NCBI GenBank assembly: GCA_022071965.1 | Contig: JAJVIQ010000017.1 | Span: forward strand, 18,158 to 82,157 | DNA from: Gammaproteobacteria bacterium | GTDB taxonomy: Bacteria > Pseudomonadota > Gammaproteobacteria > JAJPIJ01 | Direction of reading: 5' to 3' | DNA: 64,000 bases | Part shown: positions 26,881 through 34,758 of the stretch, piece after piece | How positions within the stretch are numbered: position 1 is the stretch's first letter | Layout: every line of letters starts with the position of its first letter | Notes under the pieces: model-generated | What the model saw: the letters and a program-made list of their open reading frames with translations, nothing else | Told to the model about the DNA's origin: nothing | Databases searched by the model: none | Program-made: the position numbers and the translations under genes

Positions 26881-27533
26881 TGGGCCGGCGCGGGCGCCGG
26901 GAGAGCCGCCGGCGCCTCGACCGGGGCGGGCGTGGGGGCGGCCACGCCGGTGCCGAAGTCCACCTTCGGGGCCTGGGAGATCTCCGTCTCGTTGCCGACC
27001 GTGAAGTTCGGCTTCACCTTCATGCCGAAGAGCATCGCGGTGAGGTTGACGGGGAACTGCCGCACGGTGGTGTTGTACGCCTGCACGGCTTCGATGTAGC
27101 GCTTGCGGGCGACGGCGATGCGATTCTCGGTGCCCTCGAGCTGGGCCTGCAGGTCCTGGAACAGCGCGTCGGACTTGAGCTGCGGGTAGTTTTCGGTCAC
27201 CACCAGCAGGCGCGACAGCGCGCTGGTCAACTCGCCCTGCGCCTGCTGGAACTGCGCGAAGGCTCCCTCGTCGTTCAGCAGCTCCGGTGTCGCCTGGATG
27301 CTGCCGACCCTGGCGCGCGCCTCGGTGACGCGGATGAGCACGTCTTTTTCCTGCGCCGCGTAGCCCTTCACCGCATTGACCAGGTTTGGGATGAGGTCGG
27401 CCCGCCGCTGGTACTGATTGACCACCTCGGACCACGCACTCTTCACTCCCTCGTCCATCGACTGCAGCCTGTTATAACCGCAGCCGCCGAGCAGCGTCGC
27501 GAGCGCGAACGTCATCAATATGCGAACTCTCAT
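26877..27533 (-). CDS. lemA: LemA family lipoprotein
   Basis: LemA proteins are membrane-anchored, mostly helical proteins of unknown biochemical role. The 218-aa protein has a lipobox leader (TFALATLLGGC) and the LemA core: YNRLQSMDEGVKSAWSEVVN, YQRRADLIPNLVNAVKGYA and RFIEA-type helices here as ARKRYIEAVQAYNTTVRQFP. A Pro/Ala tail (about 195-218) is extra. The ATG at 27533 is preferred over the longer frame upstream, which lacks family similarity. It is the first gene of a leftward operon with two TPM-domain genes. Confidence 0.95.
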   Translation of the reverse strand: MRVRILMTFALATLLGGCGYNRLQSMDEGVKSAWSEVVNQYQRRADLIPNLVNAVKGYAAQEKDVLIRVTEARARVGSIQATPELLNDEGAFAQFQQAQGELTSALSRLLVVTENYPQLKSDALFQDLQAQLEGTENRIAVARKRYIEAVQAYNTTVRQFPVNLTAMLFGMKVKPNFTVGNETEISQAPKVDFGTGVAAPTPAPVEAPAALPAPAPAQ

Positions 27534-27636
27534 CGCCGATCTCCTCCTGCCATGGTTGATGCGTGGCTGCGCACGAATATAAGGATGCCACCCCGCCGCC
27601 ACAAGGGGGCTTGGATCGGCGGGCTGGCCGCGGGGC

Positions 27637-29022
27637 TCAGGGGAGCTGCTGCAGCAGCTTCTCCTGCAGCGCATGCAGCGCCGCCGCACGTTCGGCCTCC
27701 GGGGCGCCAGGGCCGCGGGCGATCAGTGTGGACCACTCGGGATGATGACGCGCGCGTCGTAGCGCCGCCGGCAGATCCGCGCCCGGCCACGGCGCGCGTG
27801 CCGCATCGCCCTTCAGCTCGACCTGACTCAGGCTGGCATGACCACGCCGCAGCAGGGCGTCGATCAACTGCAACTCGCGCGCGGCCAGCACCCGCAGCGT
27901 GTTCTCGTCCACGCGCAGATCGACGTAGCCGCGCAGGCGATCCAGCAGCTTGCGGCCGAATCGATCGACGGTGCTCCACAGCGCGCCGATGGTGGCCCCC
28001 AGCGTGGCGGCCATGCCCAGGCTCAGTCCGCCGGCGATGACGTCGATGCCCGCGCCGACCGCGGCCCCCTTGACCGCGCCGGTGCCCGCGGACAGACCGA
28101 AGCGTCGTAGCGTCTCCGGCGCGAACAGGTCCATCTGCCAGCGGCCGTGCTCGATGGCGAGCCGCTCGGCGACCACGTCTTCCGAGCGAAACGCGAACAA
28201 CTCCATGAGCTGCCGGATGCACCGTTCCTCGCGCTCGCGCACGCGCTCCTGCAGCCAGGTGCTCGCGGAGCTCATCTCGGCGGCATTCCCTTCCCGCACG
28301 CGGCGGGCGGCGCCCGCCGCGTCGATGAGCAGGTCGGCCACGGTGGCGGCCGCCGAACGCCTCAAGGCCTGCCAGGCCGCCTCGCGCTCCTCGATGAGCT
28401 GCTGCAACAGATCGTATTGCGGCGCCAGCATCGCCTGTACGGCCTCGTAAAGCCGGCGTTCGTCGGCGGGGTCGAACAGCACGGTGTCGAAGGCCACCAC
28501 CGCGTGCAGGCCGATGCGTGCGAGGTGCTCGCGCCAGGCGCTCTCCCTGGATTCCGCGCTGCCGGTGAAATTCAGCACCGGGATCAGAGGCCGCGCGGCC
28601 AGGCCGAGCACCATGAGCTCGTCGCGGTGCCTGCCGAGCATGGGCTCGCGCGCGTCGATCACGTAGAGCAGCACGTCGCTGCCCAGCACCTGCCGCAGCA
28701 CCTTCGCCTCCTGCTCGAGCTCGCCGCGCGCCGCGGCGCTGTCGAGAAACGATCGTATGCGGTCGATGCCGTCGCCGCGTTCGCGGTATTCCCCGAGCAG
28801 CGCCAGCAGCGTGGTGGAGTCCTCGAGGCCGGGCGTGTCGTACAGGTCCACTCGCGCCCTGCCGCCGACCATGAGGCTGGTGGCCTCCACGTGGCGCGTC
28901 GTGCCCGGCCTGGCGGAGATCTCCCCGAAGGCGACGTCACGCGTCAGCGTGCGCAGCAACGAGGTCTTCCCCGTATTGGTGTGGCCGACGATGGCCATGC
29001 GCAGCCCGGTCTCGCCGTTCAT
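27637..29022 (-). CDS. GTPase with DUF3482 domain
   Basis: Predicted TrmE-Era-like GTPase fused to DUF3482. The 461-aa protein has the P-loop GHTNTGKT at 13-20, a switch Thr in ISARPGTTRH and the G3 motif DTPG at 62-65. The G4 motif NKxD is not evident: the corresponding strand reads IPVLNFTGSAES. The C-terminal DUF3482 half includes a Gly-rich pair of hydrophobic stretches (AVKGAAVGAGIDVIAGGLSL) that could enter the membrane. The ATG at 29022 overlaps the stop of the DUF2868 gene by 4 bp. The DUF2868-DUF3482 pairing is conserved in proteobacteria; function is unknown. Confidence 0.9.
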   Translation of the reverse strand: MNGETGLRMAIVGHTNTGKTSLLRTLTRDVAFGEISARPGTTRHVEATSLMVGGRARVDLYDTPGLEDSTTLLALLGEYRERGDGIDRIRSFLDSAAARGELEQEAKVLRQVLGSDVLLYVIDAREPMLGRHRDELMVLGLAARPLIPVLNFTGSAESRESAWREHLARIGLHAVVAFDTVLFDPADERRLYEAVQAMLAPQYDLLQQLIEEREAAWQALRRSAAATVADLLIDAAGAARRVREGNAAEMSSASTWLQERVREREERCIRQLMELFAFRSEDVVAERLAIEHGRWQMDLFAPETLRRFGLSAGTGAVKGAAVGAGIDVIAGGLSLGMAATLGATIGALWSTVDRFGRKLLDRLRGYVDLRVDENTLRVLAARELQLIDALLRRGHASLSQVELKGDAARAPWPGADLPAALRRARHHPEWSTLIARGPGAPEAERAAALHALQEKLLQQLP

Positions 29023-30536
29023 GCCGGCCCTCCCGCACCGTGCCGGTCGTCGCGGGCAAGCAGGAACTCGCGCAGCTCCTCGGCATCGTCGAGGTCGAGC
29101 ACCAGTATGTGAGCCGCGTCGAAGCCGGTGGCGATGGCGATCCGGCGCCAGTCGCCCTCCCGCTCCCGGCAGGCCGTCTCGCCCAGGCGCACTGCCGTGC
29201 GCGCCCGTTGCGTCAGCAGCAATGCGATCGGTCCGTGATGCGCGGCGCGGCAGTCGCGCAGCACCCTGGCCATCCCACGGTCGGGCGATGCGGTGAGCGA
29301 GCAGACCACCAGCAGCGACAGCGGGTGGTCCTGCAGTGCCCTCAGGCGCTGCAGCGCGCAGTCCAGGGCCGCGCGTTCGACGGCGATCCCGAGATCCTGC
29401 GCACCGATGGCGAGCGCGGGCGGCCAGCCGGTGCCCGGCGGATCGATCTCGATGCCGAGCACGGCCGTCTCGCGGGCCGCGGGCAGCCGGCCCGCGCGGA
29501 GTTCCCCGTCCCGGCGGGCCGCGGCGCCGATGTCGGCATCCACGACGCCAATCCGGCGGCTGGCCGGCATCAGCCGCGGGCGCAACCGCGCGTAGCCGGG
29601 CAGTTCCAGGTCCAGCCGATAGCGACCGCGGCTCCGCCCGAGCATCAACAGCGAAAACGCGAGCAGCGCGATGCGCGGCAGCATGCCGTAGGCGATGAGG
29701 CTGCCGATCAGCAGCGTGGACCAGCCGCGGCGCGCGCCGGGCGGCGGTGCGCGCTCCGCGGCGCGTCGACTGGCGAGGATCGTCTCTCGATCGAGTGAGC
29801 CCAGGCCCAGTCGGGCCGGAAGGTCCTGCAGCCTCTCGGTGAGCTTTATGAAGCCCTCGTCGGGCAGGATGGTGGTCTCCCAGACGAAGTCGAACTGCCG
29901 CGCACTCAGCATCAGCAGCGTCACGGCGAGCATGCCGCCGAGGGCGGCCAGCCAGAAGGCGTGCAGCAGGGCGCTCAGCCCCCAGCGGCCGAGGACGCCG
30001 CTGCCGATGATGCCCATCCAGGCCGAATACGCGCTGCGCTGCACGTTGCCGGAGACCGCGGAGGCGAGCATGCGCGCGAGGGCCTCGAACGGCGCCCGCA
30101 GCGGCGTTGGCGGGACGTTGCTGCCGGAGAAGGAGAACAGCAGGGAGACGAACCACATAAGCAGGGCAACGCTATGCACTCCGAGCAGCGCCACCAGCAC
30201 CCAGTAGAAGTTCACGAGGCCGGCGTGGTCGGCGTTCAGGGTGGAGCGCGCCGCCACGGCCCCGATCACGCCGCCGATCGCGATCAACGTCCAGGCGGCG
30301 CGCCGGATCGCCTGCTGCAGACCATGCAGCGCGCGCGGCAGGTCGGCGCTCAGTGCCAGCGCCTGGGCACGATTCAGCACCCGGGTCTCGAAGTCGCCGC
30401 CCTGCGCGACGGCCGCGAGTTCGGCGTGGGTGGTGTCCACCGGGCCGCCGCCGGTTTCCTCGATCCGCCTCCACGCCTCGGCGAGCAGCCGGCGCTGAAA
30501 CGGCGTGATCACGCGTGGGGAGGAGACCTCGGCCAT
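29019..30536 (-). CDS. DUF2868 membrane protein
   Basis: Conserved membrane protein of unknown function that pairs with the DUF3482 GTPase. The 505-aa protein starts MAEVSSPRVITPFQRRLLAE, has paired membrane helices near 85-130 (WTLIAIGGVIGAVAA and VLVALLGVHSVALLMWF), another pair near 185-215, and a further pair near 280-300. The C-terminal half is soluble and begins with a strand-helix pattern (IGVVDADIGAA), suggesting a Rossmann-like or receiver-like cytoplasmic domain. Gene order and the 4-bp overlap argue for a membrane-bound complex with the GTPase. No catalytic motif is visible. Confidence 0.88.
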   Translation of the reverse strand: MAEVSSPRVITPFQRRLLAEAWRRIEETGGGPVDTTHAELAAVAQGGDFETRVLNRAQALALSADLPRALHGLQQAIRRAAWTLIAIGGVIGAVAARSTLNADHAGLVNFYWVLVALLGVHSVALLMWFVSLLFSFSGSNVPPTPLRAPFEALARMLASAVSGNVQRSAYSAWMGIIGSGVLGRWGLSALLHAFWLAALGGMLAVTLLMLSARQFDFVWETTILPDEGFIKLTERLQDLPARLGLGSLDRETILASRRAAERAPPPGARRGWSTLLIGSLIAYGMLPRIALLAFSLLMLGRSRGRYRLDLELPGYARLRPRLMPASRRIGVVDADIGAAARRDGELRAGRLPAARETAVLGIEIDPPGTGWPPALAIGAQDLGIAVERAALDCALQRLRALQDHPLSLLVVCSLTASPDRGMARVLRDCRAAHHGPIALLLTQRARTAVRLGETACREREGDWRRIAIATGFDAAHILVLDLDDAEELREFLLARDDRHGAGGPA

Positions 30537-30693
30537 GGCCCTGGCAGTTTACTGAAATCGATCGCTTCAGACGGCGTTGAGCGGATTGAGCGCGGCGCGA
30601 GGGGGCGGCCCCGCTCTCCGGGCGAGGCGAAGATTGGCAACGGCTGCGAAACGACGGCCTGGCCCACGACGCGGGACAGGACCCGGAGCAGGT

Positions 30694-31341
30694 TCAGAGC
30701 TGGAGGAAACGCGGATCCTCGAGCAGCGATACGGCCAGCGCCTCCGCTGGCGGGCGGCGGACGCCGTTCAGGCGCCTGCGCCAGTAGCTGTCGCTGAGCT
30801 CGGAGACCATGACAAGCCTGGTGCGGCTGCTCGTCGCGTGGACGAACCGGCCGTTGCCCAGGTAGATGCCCACGTGCGAGAACGGCCTGCCATTGGTGTT
30901 GAAGAAGATCAGGTCGCCGGGCCGGCGTTCATCGGCGTCCACCCTGGGCAGGGCCGCGGCCATCTCCCGGGCGCTGCGCGGCAGGTCCACGCCGAAGTGC
31001 CCGAAGACATATCTCACGAAGCCGCTGCAATCGAAGCCTTCGGCCGGCGATGTGCCGCCGTAGCGGTAGCGCGTGCCGGTGAGGCTGAGCGCGTAGGCCA
31101 GGGTGTCGGAGGGCTCCGAGGCGTCGAAGGAGTCGTACTCGGAATCGAACAATATGCGAGCCTGGGATTGCGTGCCGCGCTCGATCGCGGCGGACCCCGC
31201 GGTCTGAGAGGAGGTGGACTGGGCAACGGGACCTGCCGCAGGCGCGTCGTCACGGACGAAGGGCAGGCTGGCGTTACAACCACTCAACAGTGCACCCAGC
31301 AGGGCGCAGCAGCCCCATCTCGTTGAAATCGGGAGTTTCAC
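30694..31341 (-). CDS. NlpC/P60 family lipoprotein (murein endopeptidase)
   Basis: Cell-wall peptidase that likely cleaves peptide cross-links. A GTG at 31341 gives 215 aa with a lipobox (GALLSGC, C22). The NlpC/P60 domain (about 80-195) has the catalytic Cys105 in EGFDCSGFVRYVF, His156 in PFSHVGIYLG and the third polar residue His168 in RFVHATSSRT. A Shine-Dalgarno aaaggag sits about ten bases before the GTG, which decides this start over the longer frame. An extended -10-like tgctagcat (31370-31377 region) lies upstream. It resembles E. coli Spr/MepS and MepH-type enzymes; exact specificity is not readable. Confidence 0.92.
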   Translation of the reverse strand: MKLPISTRWGCCALLGALLSGCNASLPFVRDDAPAAGPVAQSTSSQTAGSAAIERGTQSQARILFDSEYDSFDASEPSDTLAYALSLTGTRYRYGGTSPAEGFDCSGFVRYVFGHFGVDLPRSAREMAAALPRVDADERRPGDLIFFNTNGRPFSHVGIYLGNGRFVHATSSRTRLVMVSELSDSYWRRRLNGVRRPPAEALAVSLLEDPRFLQL

Positions 31342-31589
31342 GGCGCTCAACTCCTTTGGTTTTGTGACAATGCTAGCACATTCCCGCGCCGGATCAGCCT
31401 TTTTGCCGGGAAATGCTGCGCGGCAACATACCGACCCCACCGGCAGACGCCACTGCGGTCGCAAAGATGCCTGTCATGCCCGGGCGGTGGGAGCCGCCGA
31501 TATTCACTCGTTGTTCATCGGGTGCCAATCACACTCCGTCGCCGTGATGAGGGCGCGTCCCGGCCGTTGTACCAGAAGGGGGGGAAGTC

Positions 31590-32102
31590 ATGCGCATGAT
31601 GAGGTACACCTTGCTGGCGGTGGCGCTGGCGGCGCTCCCGGCCTGCGGCGGGCTGCCGAGCAGGATCGACCCGCCCTCGGTGTCGTTGTCCGGGCTGCGG
31701 ATCGTCGACATGAATCTTCTCGAGCAGACCTTTGCCATCAGGCTGCGCGTGAAGAACCCGAACGACTTCGACATCCCGATCCACGGCCTGACCTACGCGC
31801 TCGAGCTCAACGGTCAGGAGGTCGTGCAGGGCGTGAACAATCAGTCGGTCACCTTCCCGGCGCTCGGCGAGCAGTTCGTCGAGGTCAACGCGACAACCAA
31901 TCTTCCCACCATACTCAATCAGCTCGTCGAGATGTCGCATGGAGGCATGAACGCGAGCTACCGCGTGCACGGCAGCTTCCGCGCCGGCAAGGGCGTGCAG
32001 GGTTACGTGCCGATCCCCTTTGACCAGAAAGGCGAGGTCGGCCTGGGAGGCCTCATGGACCTGGGCAGGAAGAAGGCGGCACCTGGCCGGGAATACCTCT
32101 AG
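31590..32102 (+). CDS. LEA type 2 (WHy/LEA14-like) lipoprotein, copy 1
   Basis: The 170-aa protein has a lipobox leader (LAVALAALPAC, C19) followed by one LEA14/WHy domain. That domain contains SGLRIVDMNLLEQTFAIRLR and VKNPNDFDIPIHGLTYALEL. This domain is known from plant desiccation proteins and bacterial lipoproteins; in bacteria its role is not well defined and may concern stress protection or lipid contact. A strong Shine-Dalgarno (gggggg) precedes the ATG at 31590. A related copy follows 26 bp after its stop. Confidence 0.88.
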   Translation: MRMMRYTLLAVALAALPACGGLPSRIDPPSVSLSGLRIVDMNLLEQTFAIRLRVKNPNDFDIPIHGLTYALELNGQEVVQGVNNQSVTFPALGEQFVEVNATTNLPTILNQLVEMSHGGMNASYRVHGSFRAGKGVQGYVPIPFDQKGEVGLGGLMDLGRKKAAPGREYL

Positions 32103-32128
32103 CCGCCGGCCCGTCGCGCAATCCCGGC

Positions 32129-32671
32129 ATGAGGATCCCCGGACCGCCGCTCGACCGCACGCTGAAGGCGATGCGCCTGTGGTGCGCGTGCCTGCTGCTC
32201 GGCGCGGGAACGGCCATTGCGCTGCCGGCGGACATGGAGCCGCCGACGCTGAAGCTGGTGGGCATCCGTGTCATCGACCTCAGCCCCGAGCGGCAGACCT
32301 TCGCGGTGAAGCTCCTGGTCGGCAACCCCAACATGTTCGACATTCCGCTGCGCAGCCTGGATTGCGACATCGAGATCAACGGCCAGCCCTTCGCGCATGG
32401 AACGCGCGATCAGCCAATCACGCTGCCGGGCGGCGGCGAGGAGGTGGTGGAGCTGCGGGCCGTCACCTCGCTGAACGAGCTGCTCCGGCAGATCCAGGCG
32501 ATGGTCGCGGCGGGTGACACCTCGGCCTCGTACCGCATGCACGGCGACGTCCGTGTCGGTGACGGCACGGTGCCCATGCCCTTCGACCAGCGCGGCGAGC
32601 TCGATCTGCGCGAGCTGATGGGTCTCGGCCGGGATCGCGCGGCGCCTGCGCCGGAGCCCGAATACATCTGA
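32129..32671 (+). CDS. LEA type 2 (WHy/LEA14-like) protein, copy 2
   Basis: Tandem paralogue of the preceding gene. The LEA14 domain again reads VGIRVIDLSPERQTFAVKLL then VGNPNMFDIPLRSLDCDIEI, aligning position by position with copy 1. The end of the domain (VPMPFDQRGELDLRELMGLG) also aligns with copy 1. The leader differs: MRLWCACLLLGAGTAIALPAD has no clear lipobox, so this copy may be periplasmic. The start could be ATG 32129 (180 aa) or ATG 32171; the longer form adds a charged stretch before the leader, so 32171 may be the true start. Unlike copy 1, it has lost the lipid anchor. Confidence 0.82.
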   Translation: MRIPGPPLDRTLKAMRLWCACLLLGAGTAIALPADMEPPTLKLVGIRVIDLSPERQTFAVKLLVGNPNMFDIPLRSLDCDIEINGQPFAHGTRDQPITLPGGGEEVVELRAVTSLNELLRQIQAMVAAGDTSASYRMHGDVRVGDGTVPMPFDQRGELDLRELMGLGRDRAAPAPEPEYI

Positions 32672-33051
32672 GGGCGCGTCGCGCCGCGCGCCAGGATTGC
32701 GGCGAACACGCACACGAAGGCCTGCGGCGCTCCGGCGATGCATCGCGACGCCTCGCGTGCGCCGGCCGCTATGCCGAGATCTCCCGGGCGCGATGCCGGC
32801 GGCTCCGGGGCGTGGATCCGCATGGGCGGCGGGGGTAGGGATCGGCCCGTCCGGGCCGGAACCGCTGCCCGCGGGTCCGCGATGCCGAGCGCTCCGTGGC
32901 GTCGAAGGCCGCAATGATCTGACCCGCACGTTGCGTTCGCCGTCCCGATCCCGCGGGCTCCCGAGGTGTTCGTGGTGATGATCTGGATCACCCTCGGCCA
33001 TGCATCTGGCGTTAATGTCGTATTCGATCAATCGATTCGAGGAGCCGAGCG
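32672..33051. other. Intergenic region, no feature seen
   Basis: This 380-bp stretch between the second LEA14-like gene and a cytochrome c gene has no frame with family-like sequence or good start context. It should contain the cytochrome promoter near its right end, but no confident -35/-10 pair was found. The sequence is very GC-rich with several short self-complementary runs. Confidence 0.5.
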
Positions 33052-33603
33052 ATGCGAGGAGTCAGATGGTCTGCCGGCGGCGTGGCCGCCGCGGGATTCG
33101 GGGCCGCGGTGATCGCGGCGGCGCTGCAGATGCCCGGCGCGAACGCCGGCGACGGCGCGGCCGTGGCGCCCCCGCCAGACACGAAGTTCTACCGGGTCGA
33201 GGGCGGCAAGATCGACGCCGCCACGCTGCGCGGCTGGCAGGTTTATCACCGGACCTGCTACGTGTGCCACGGCGTGGATGCGAACGGCACGGACGTGGCG
33301 CCCAGCCTCGTCGAGCGCGTCAAGAACATGAGCGCCGTGGAGTTCGCCAACCTGGTGCTGAACCGCTATCGCATCGTCGTGCCGATGGACGAGGCGTCGG
33401 CGGACGACACCACCGCGCGGCGCGAGGCGATGATCGCGGAGATGCAGCGGCACGAGCGCGGCGAGCGCGGGGAATTGATCATGCCGGCGTGGGAAACGAG
33501 CTTCCGCGTGCGCCCGCACCTGATGGATCTCTTCGGTTACCTTCAGGCGCGCGCCGACGGCGTGCTCGGGACGGGAGAGCCCGAGCTCATTCCGGGTGAA
33601 TAA
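33052..33603 (+). CDS. Monohaem cytochrome c, exported
   Basis: Periplasmic electron carrier. The 183-aa precursor has a Tat-like or Sec leader (VRWSAGGVAAAGFGAAVIAA). The haem-binding motif is C69-Y-V-C72-H73 in HRTCYVCHGVDANGTD, and the likely axial Met is M144 in ELIMPAWE. A preceding helix (DAATLRGWQVY) is the usual class I cytochrome first helix. It converges on a second cytochrome c gene 74 bp away. The redox partner is unknown, but the neighbouring dehydrogenase operon is a plausible source of electrons. Confidence 0.88.
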   Translation: MRGVRWSAGGVAAAGFGAAVIAAALQMPGANAGDGAAVAPPPDTKFYRVEGGKIDAATLRGWQVYHRTCYVCHGVDANGTDVAPSLVERVKNMSAVEFANLVLNRYRIVVPMDEASADDTTARREAMIAEMQRHERGERGELIMPAWETSFRVRPHLMDLFGYLQARADGVLGTGEPELIPGE

Positions 33604-33677
33604 CGGCCGCTGACGGCGCCCGCGCGCGGTGCGACAGCGGTGCGCGCCCGCCGCCGCCGCTCGAGGGCCACCCCGGA

Positions 33678-34172
33678 TCAGGGAGCGGCGGGCGCCGGCT
33701 TGCGCGCGTGCTCGGCCAGGTACCGGTTGATGACCAAGCTCTCCGCCGCGGTGGGTTCCTCGAATTTCATGTTGCTGTACGTGGCCATCCAGCGCAGCCG
33801 CATGCGCATGCGTTCCACGACCGGGAACCAACCCTCGGCGCTGTGTTGATCGGGGGTCGGAAGACCGTGACATTGGGCGCAGTAGCGATTCAGCAGCCTG
33901 GCGCCCTCGGATTGCGGCTCGGGCAGGTCCTGTATGTCGGCCGAGCGCGGCATGACTCCTCCCATCATCAGCCCTTCCACCCAGCCACGGGGCGCCTCGC
34001 CGGGCGCGATGCCGTAGCCGGGCAGCATGTCCGCCTTGGGCGGCGCGGCAGCATCCGCACCCGCGGAGGGGTCGGTGCCAATCGCGTCGCCGGAGGGTCG
34101 GACCTCCTCGGCGTGCGATGACAGCAGCGCGAGCCACAGGAGAATCGGGGCGCAACGGAGACAACGCGTCAT
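33678..34172 (-). CDS. Monohaem cytochrome c in a dehydrogenase operon
   Basis: The 164-aa precursor has a short leader (CAPILLWLALLSSHAEE) and a single CxxCH motif (C98-A-Q-C101-H102 in LLNRYCAQCHGLPTPDQHS). The region after it includes FPVVERMRMRLRW and ESLVINRYLAEH, which fits a small class I-like fold; several Met residues could be the sixth ligand. It is the third gene of a leftward group after a sugar dehydrogenase-like gene and a 145-aa unknown, so it is probably the electron acceptor for that enzyme. The ATG at 34172 fits the leader; the longer upstream frame is Arg/Pro-rich. Confidence 0.83.
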   Translation of the reverse strand: MTRCLRCAPILLWLALLSSHAEEVRPSGDAIGTDPSAGADAAAPPKADMLPGYGIAPGEAPRGWVEGLMMGGVMPRSADIQDLPEPQSEGARLLNRYCAQCHGLPTPDQHSAEGWFPVVERMRMRLRWMATYSNMKFEEPTAAESLVINRYLAEHARKPAPAAP

Positions 34173-34236
34173 GTCGGCCACTTCACGGAGTGCGGCGCGC
34201 GACGGCGTTCCGGCACGTGCGGCGGCACGGGCGATG

Positions 34237-34674
34237 TCATCCCGCGCGATCGGGGCGCCGCTCGCCCGCCTTCTCCTCCTGCCCGGCGGCCGCCGCGCGG
34301 GCATGCGTCCGGCGGCCACGCCTTTCGCCCTCGCCGGAGGACTCCCTGCGAACGGCGGCCTGCCGCTCCTCCTTGATGGCATCGATATGCTCGAGCTGCA
34401 GCGTGAGCGTGCGCAGGGCGCGATGCTCCTCATCGGTGAGATTGCTCTTGTCCATGTGATTGATGATCACCGCGAGCGCGTCGCCGATCCGTCCGAGCTG
34501 CCGGCCGTAGGTGCCGACGTCGTCGAGGATCTTCTGCTCGACCACCGGATCGCCCGCGTGCCCCATATAGACGTTGACCAGCCCGACCTGGCCGCCTTCG
34601 GGCCGGAAGACCCAGTTCCAGGGATTGATGGCTTGCATGACATCACCGGAAAGCGGCAGGCGGAATTCGGGCAT
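34237..34674 (-). CDS. Conserved hypothetical protein between dehydrogenase and cytochrome c
   Basis: I do not recognise the family. The 145-aa protein starts MPEFRLPLSGDVMQAINPWN after a very strong Shine-Dalgarno (ggggaggag, about six bases away). The N-terminal 105 residues look folded, with a polar helix (LTDEEHRALRTLTLQLEHID). The last 35 are an Arg/Ala/Gly tail. There is no signal peptide or metal motif. It sits 64 bp before the cytochrome c gene and 84 bp after the dehydrogenase gene on the same strand, so co-expression is likely, but it appears cytoplasmic while both neighbours are exported. Confidence 0.72.
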   Translation of the reverse strand: MPEFRLPLSGDVMQAINPWNWVFRPEGGQVGLVNVYMGHAGDPVVEQKILDDVGTYGRQLGRIGDALAVIINHMDKSNLTDEEHRALRTLTLQLEHIDAIKEERQAAVRRESSGEGERRGRRTHARAAAAGQEEKAGERRPDRAG

Positions 34675-34699
34675 GGCGGGCTCCTCCCCAGGGGGTTCG

Positions 34700-34733
34700 A
34701 AAGGCCAGAGGGTTCTAAAGGCCAGGGGGCTCT
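34700..34733 (-). repeat. Short imperfect 17-bp tandem repeat
   Basis: Two adjacent 17-bp copies (aaaggccagagggttct at 34700-34716, aaaggccagggggctct at 34717-34733) differ at two positions. They lie between the dehydrogenase gene and the 145-aa unknown. The role is unknown; they could be simple slippage. Confidence 0.6.
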
Positions 34734-34758
34734 ATAGGGAAGGATAGCCGCTAACTGC

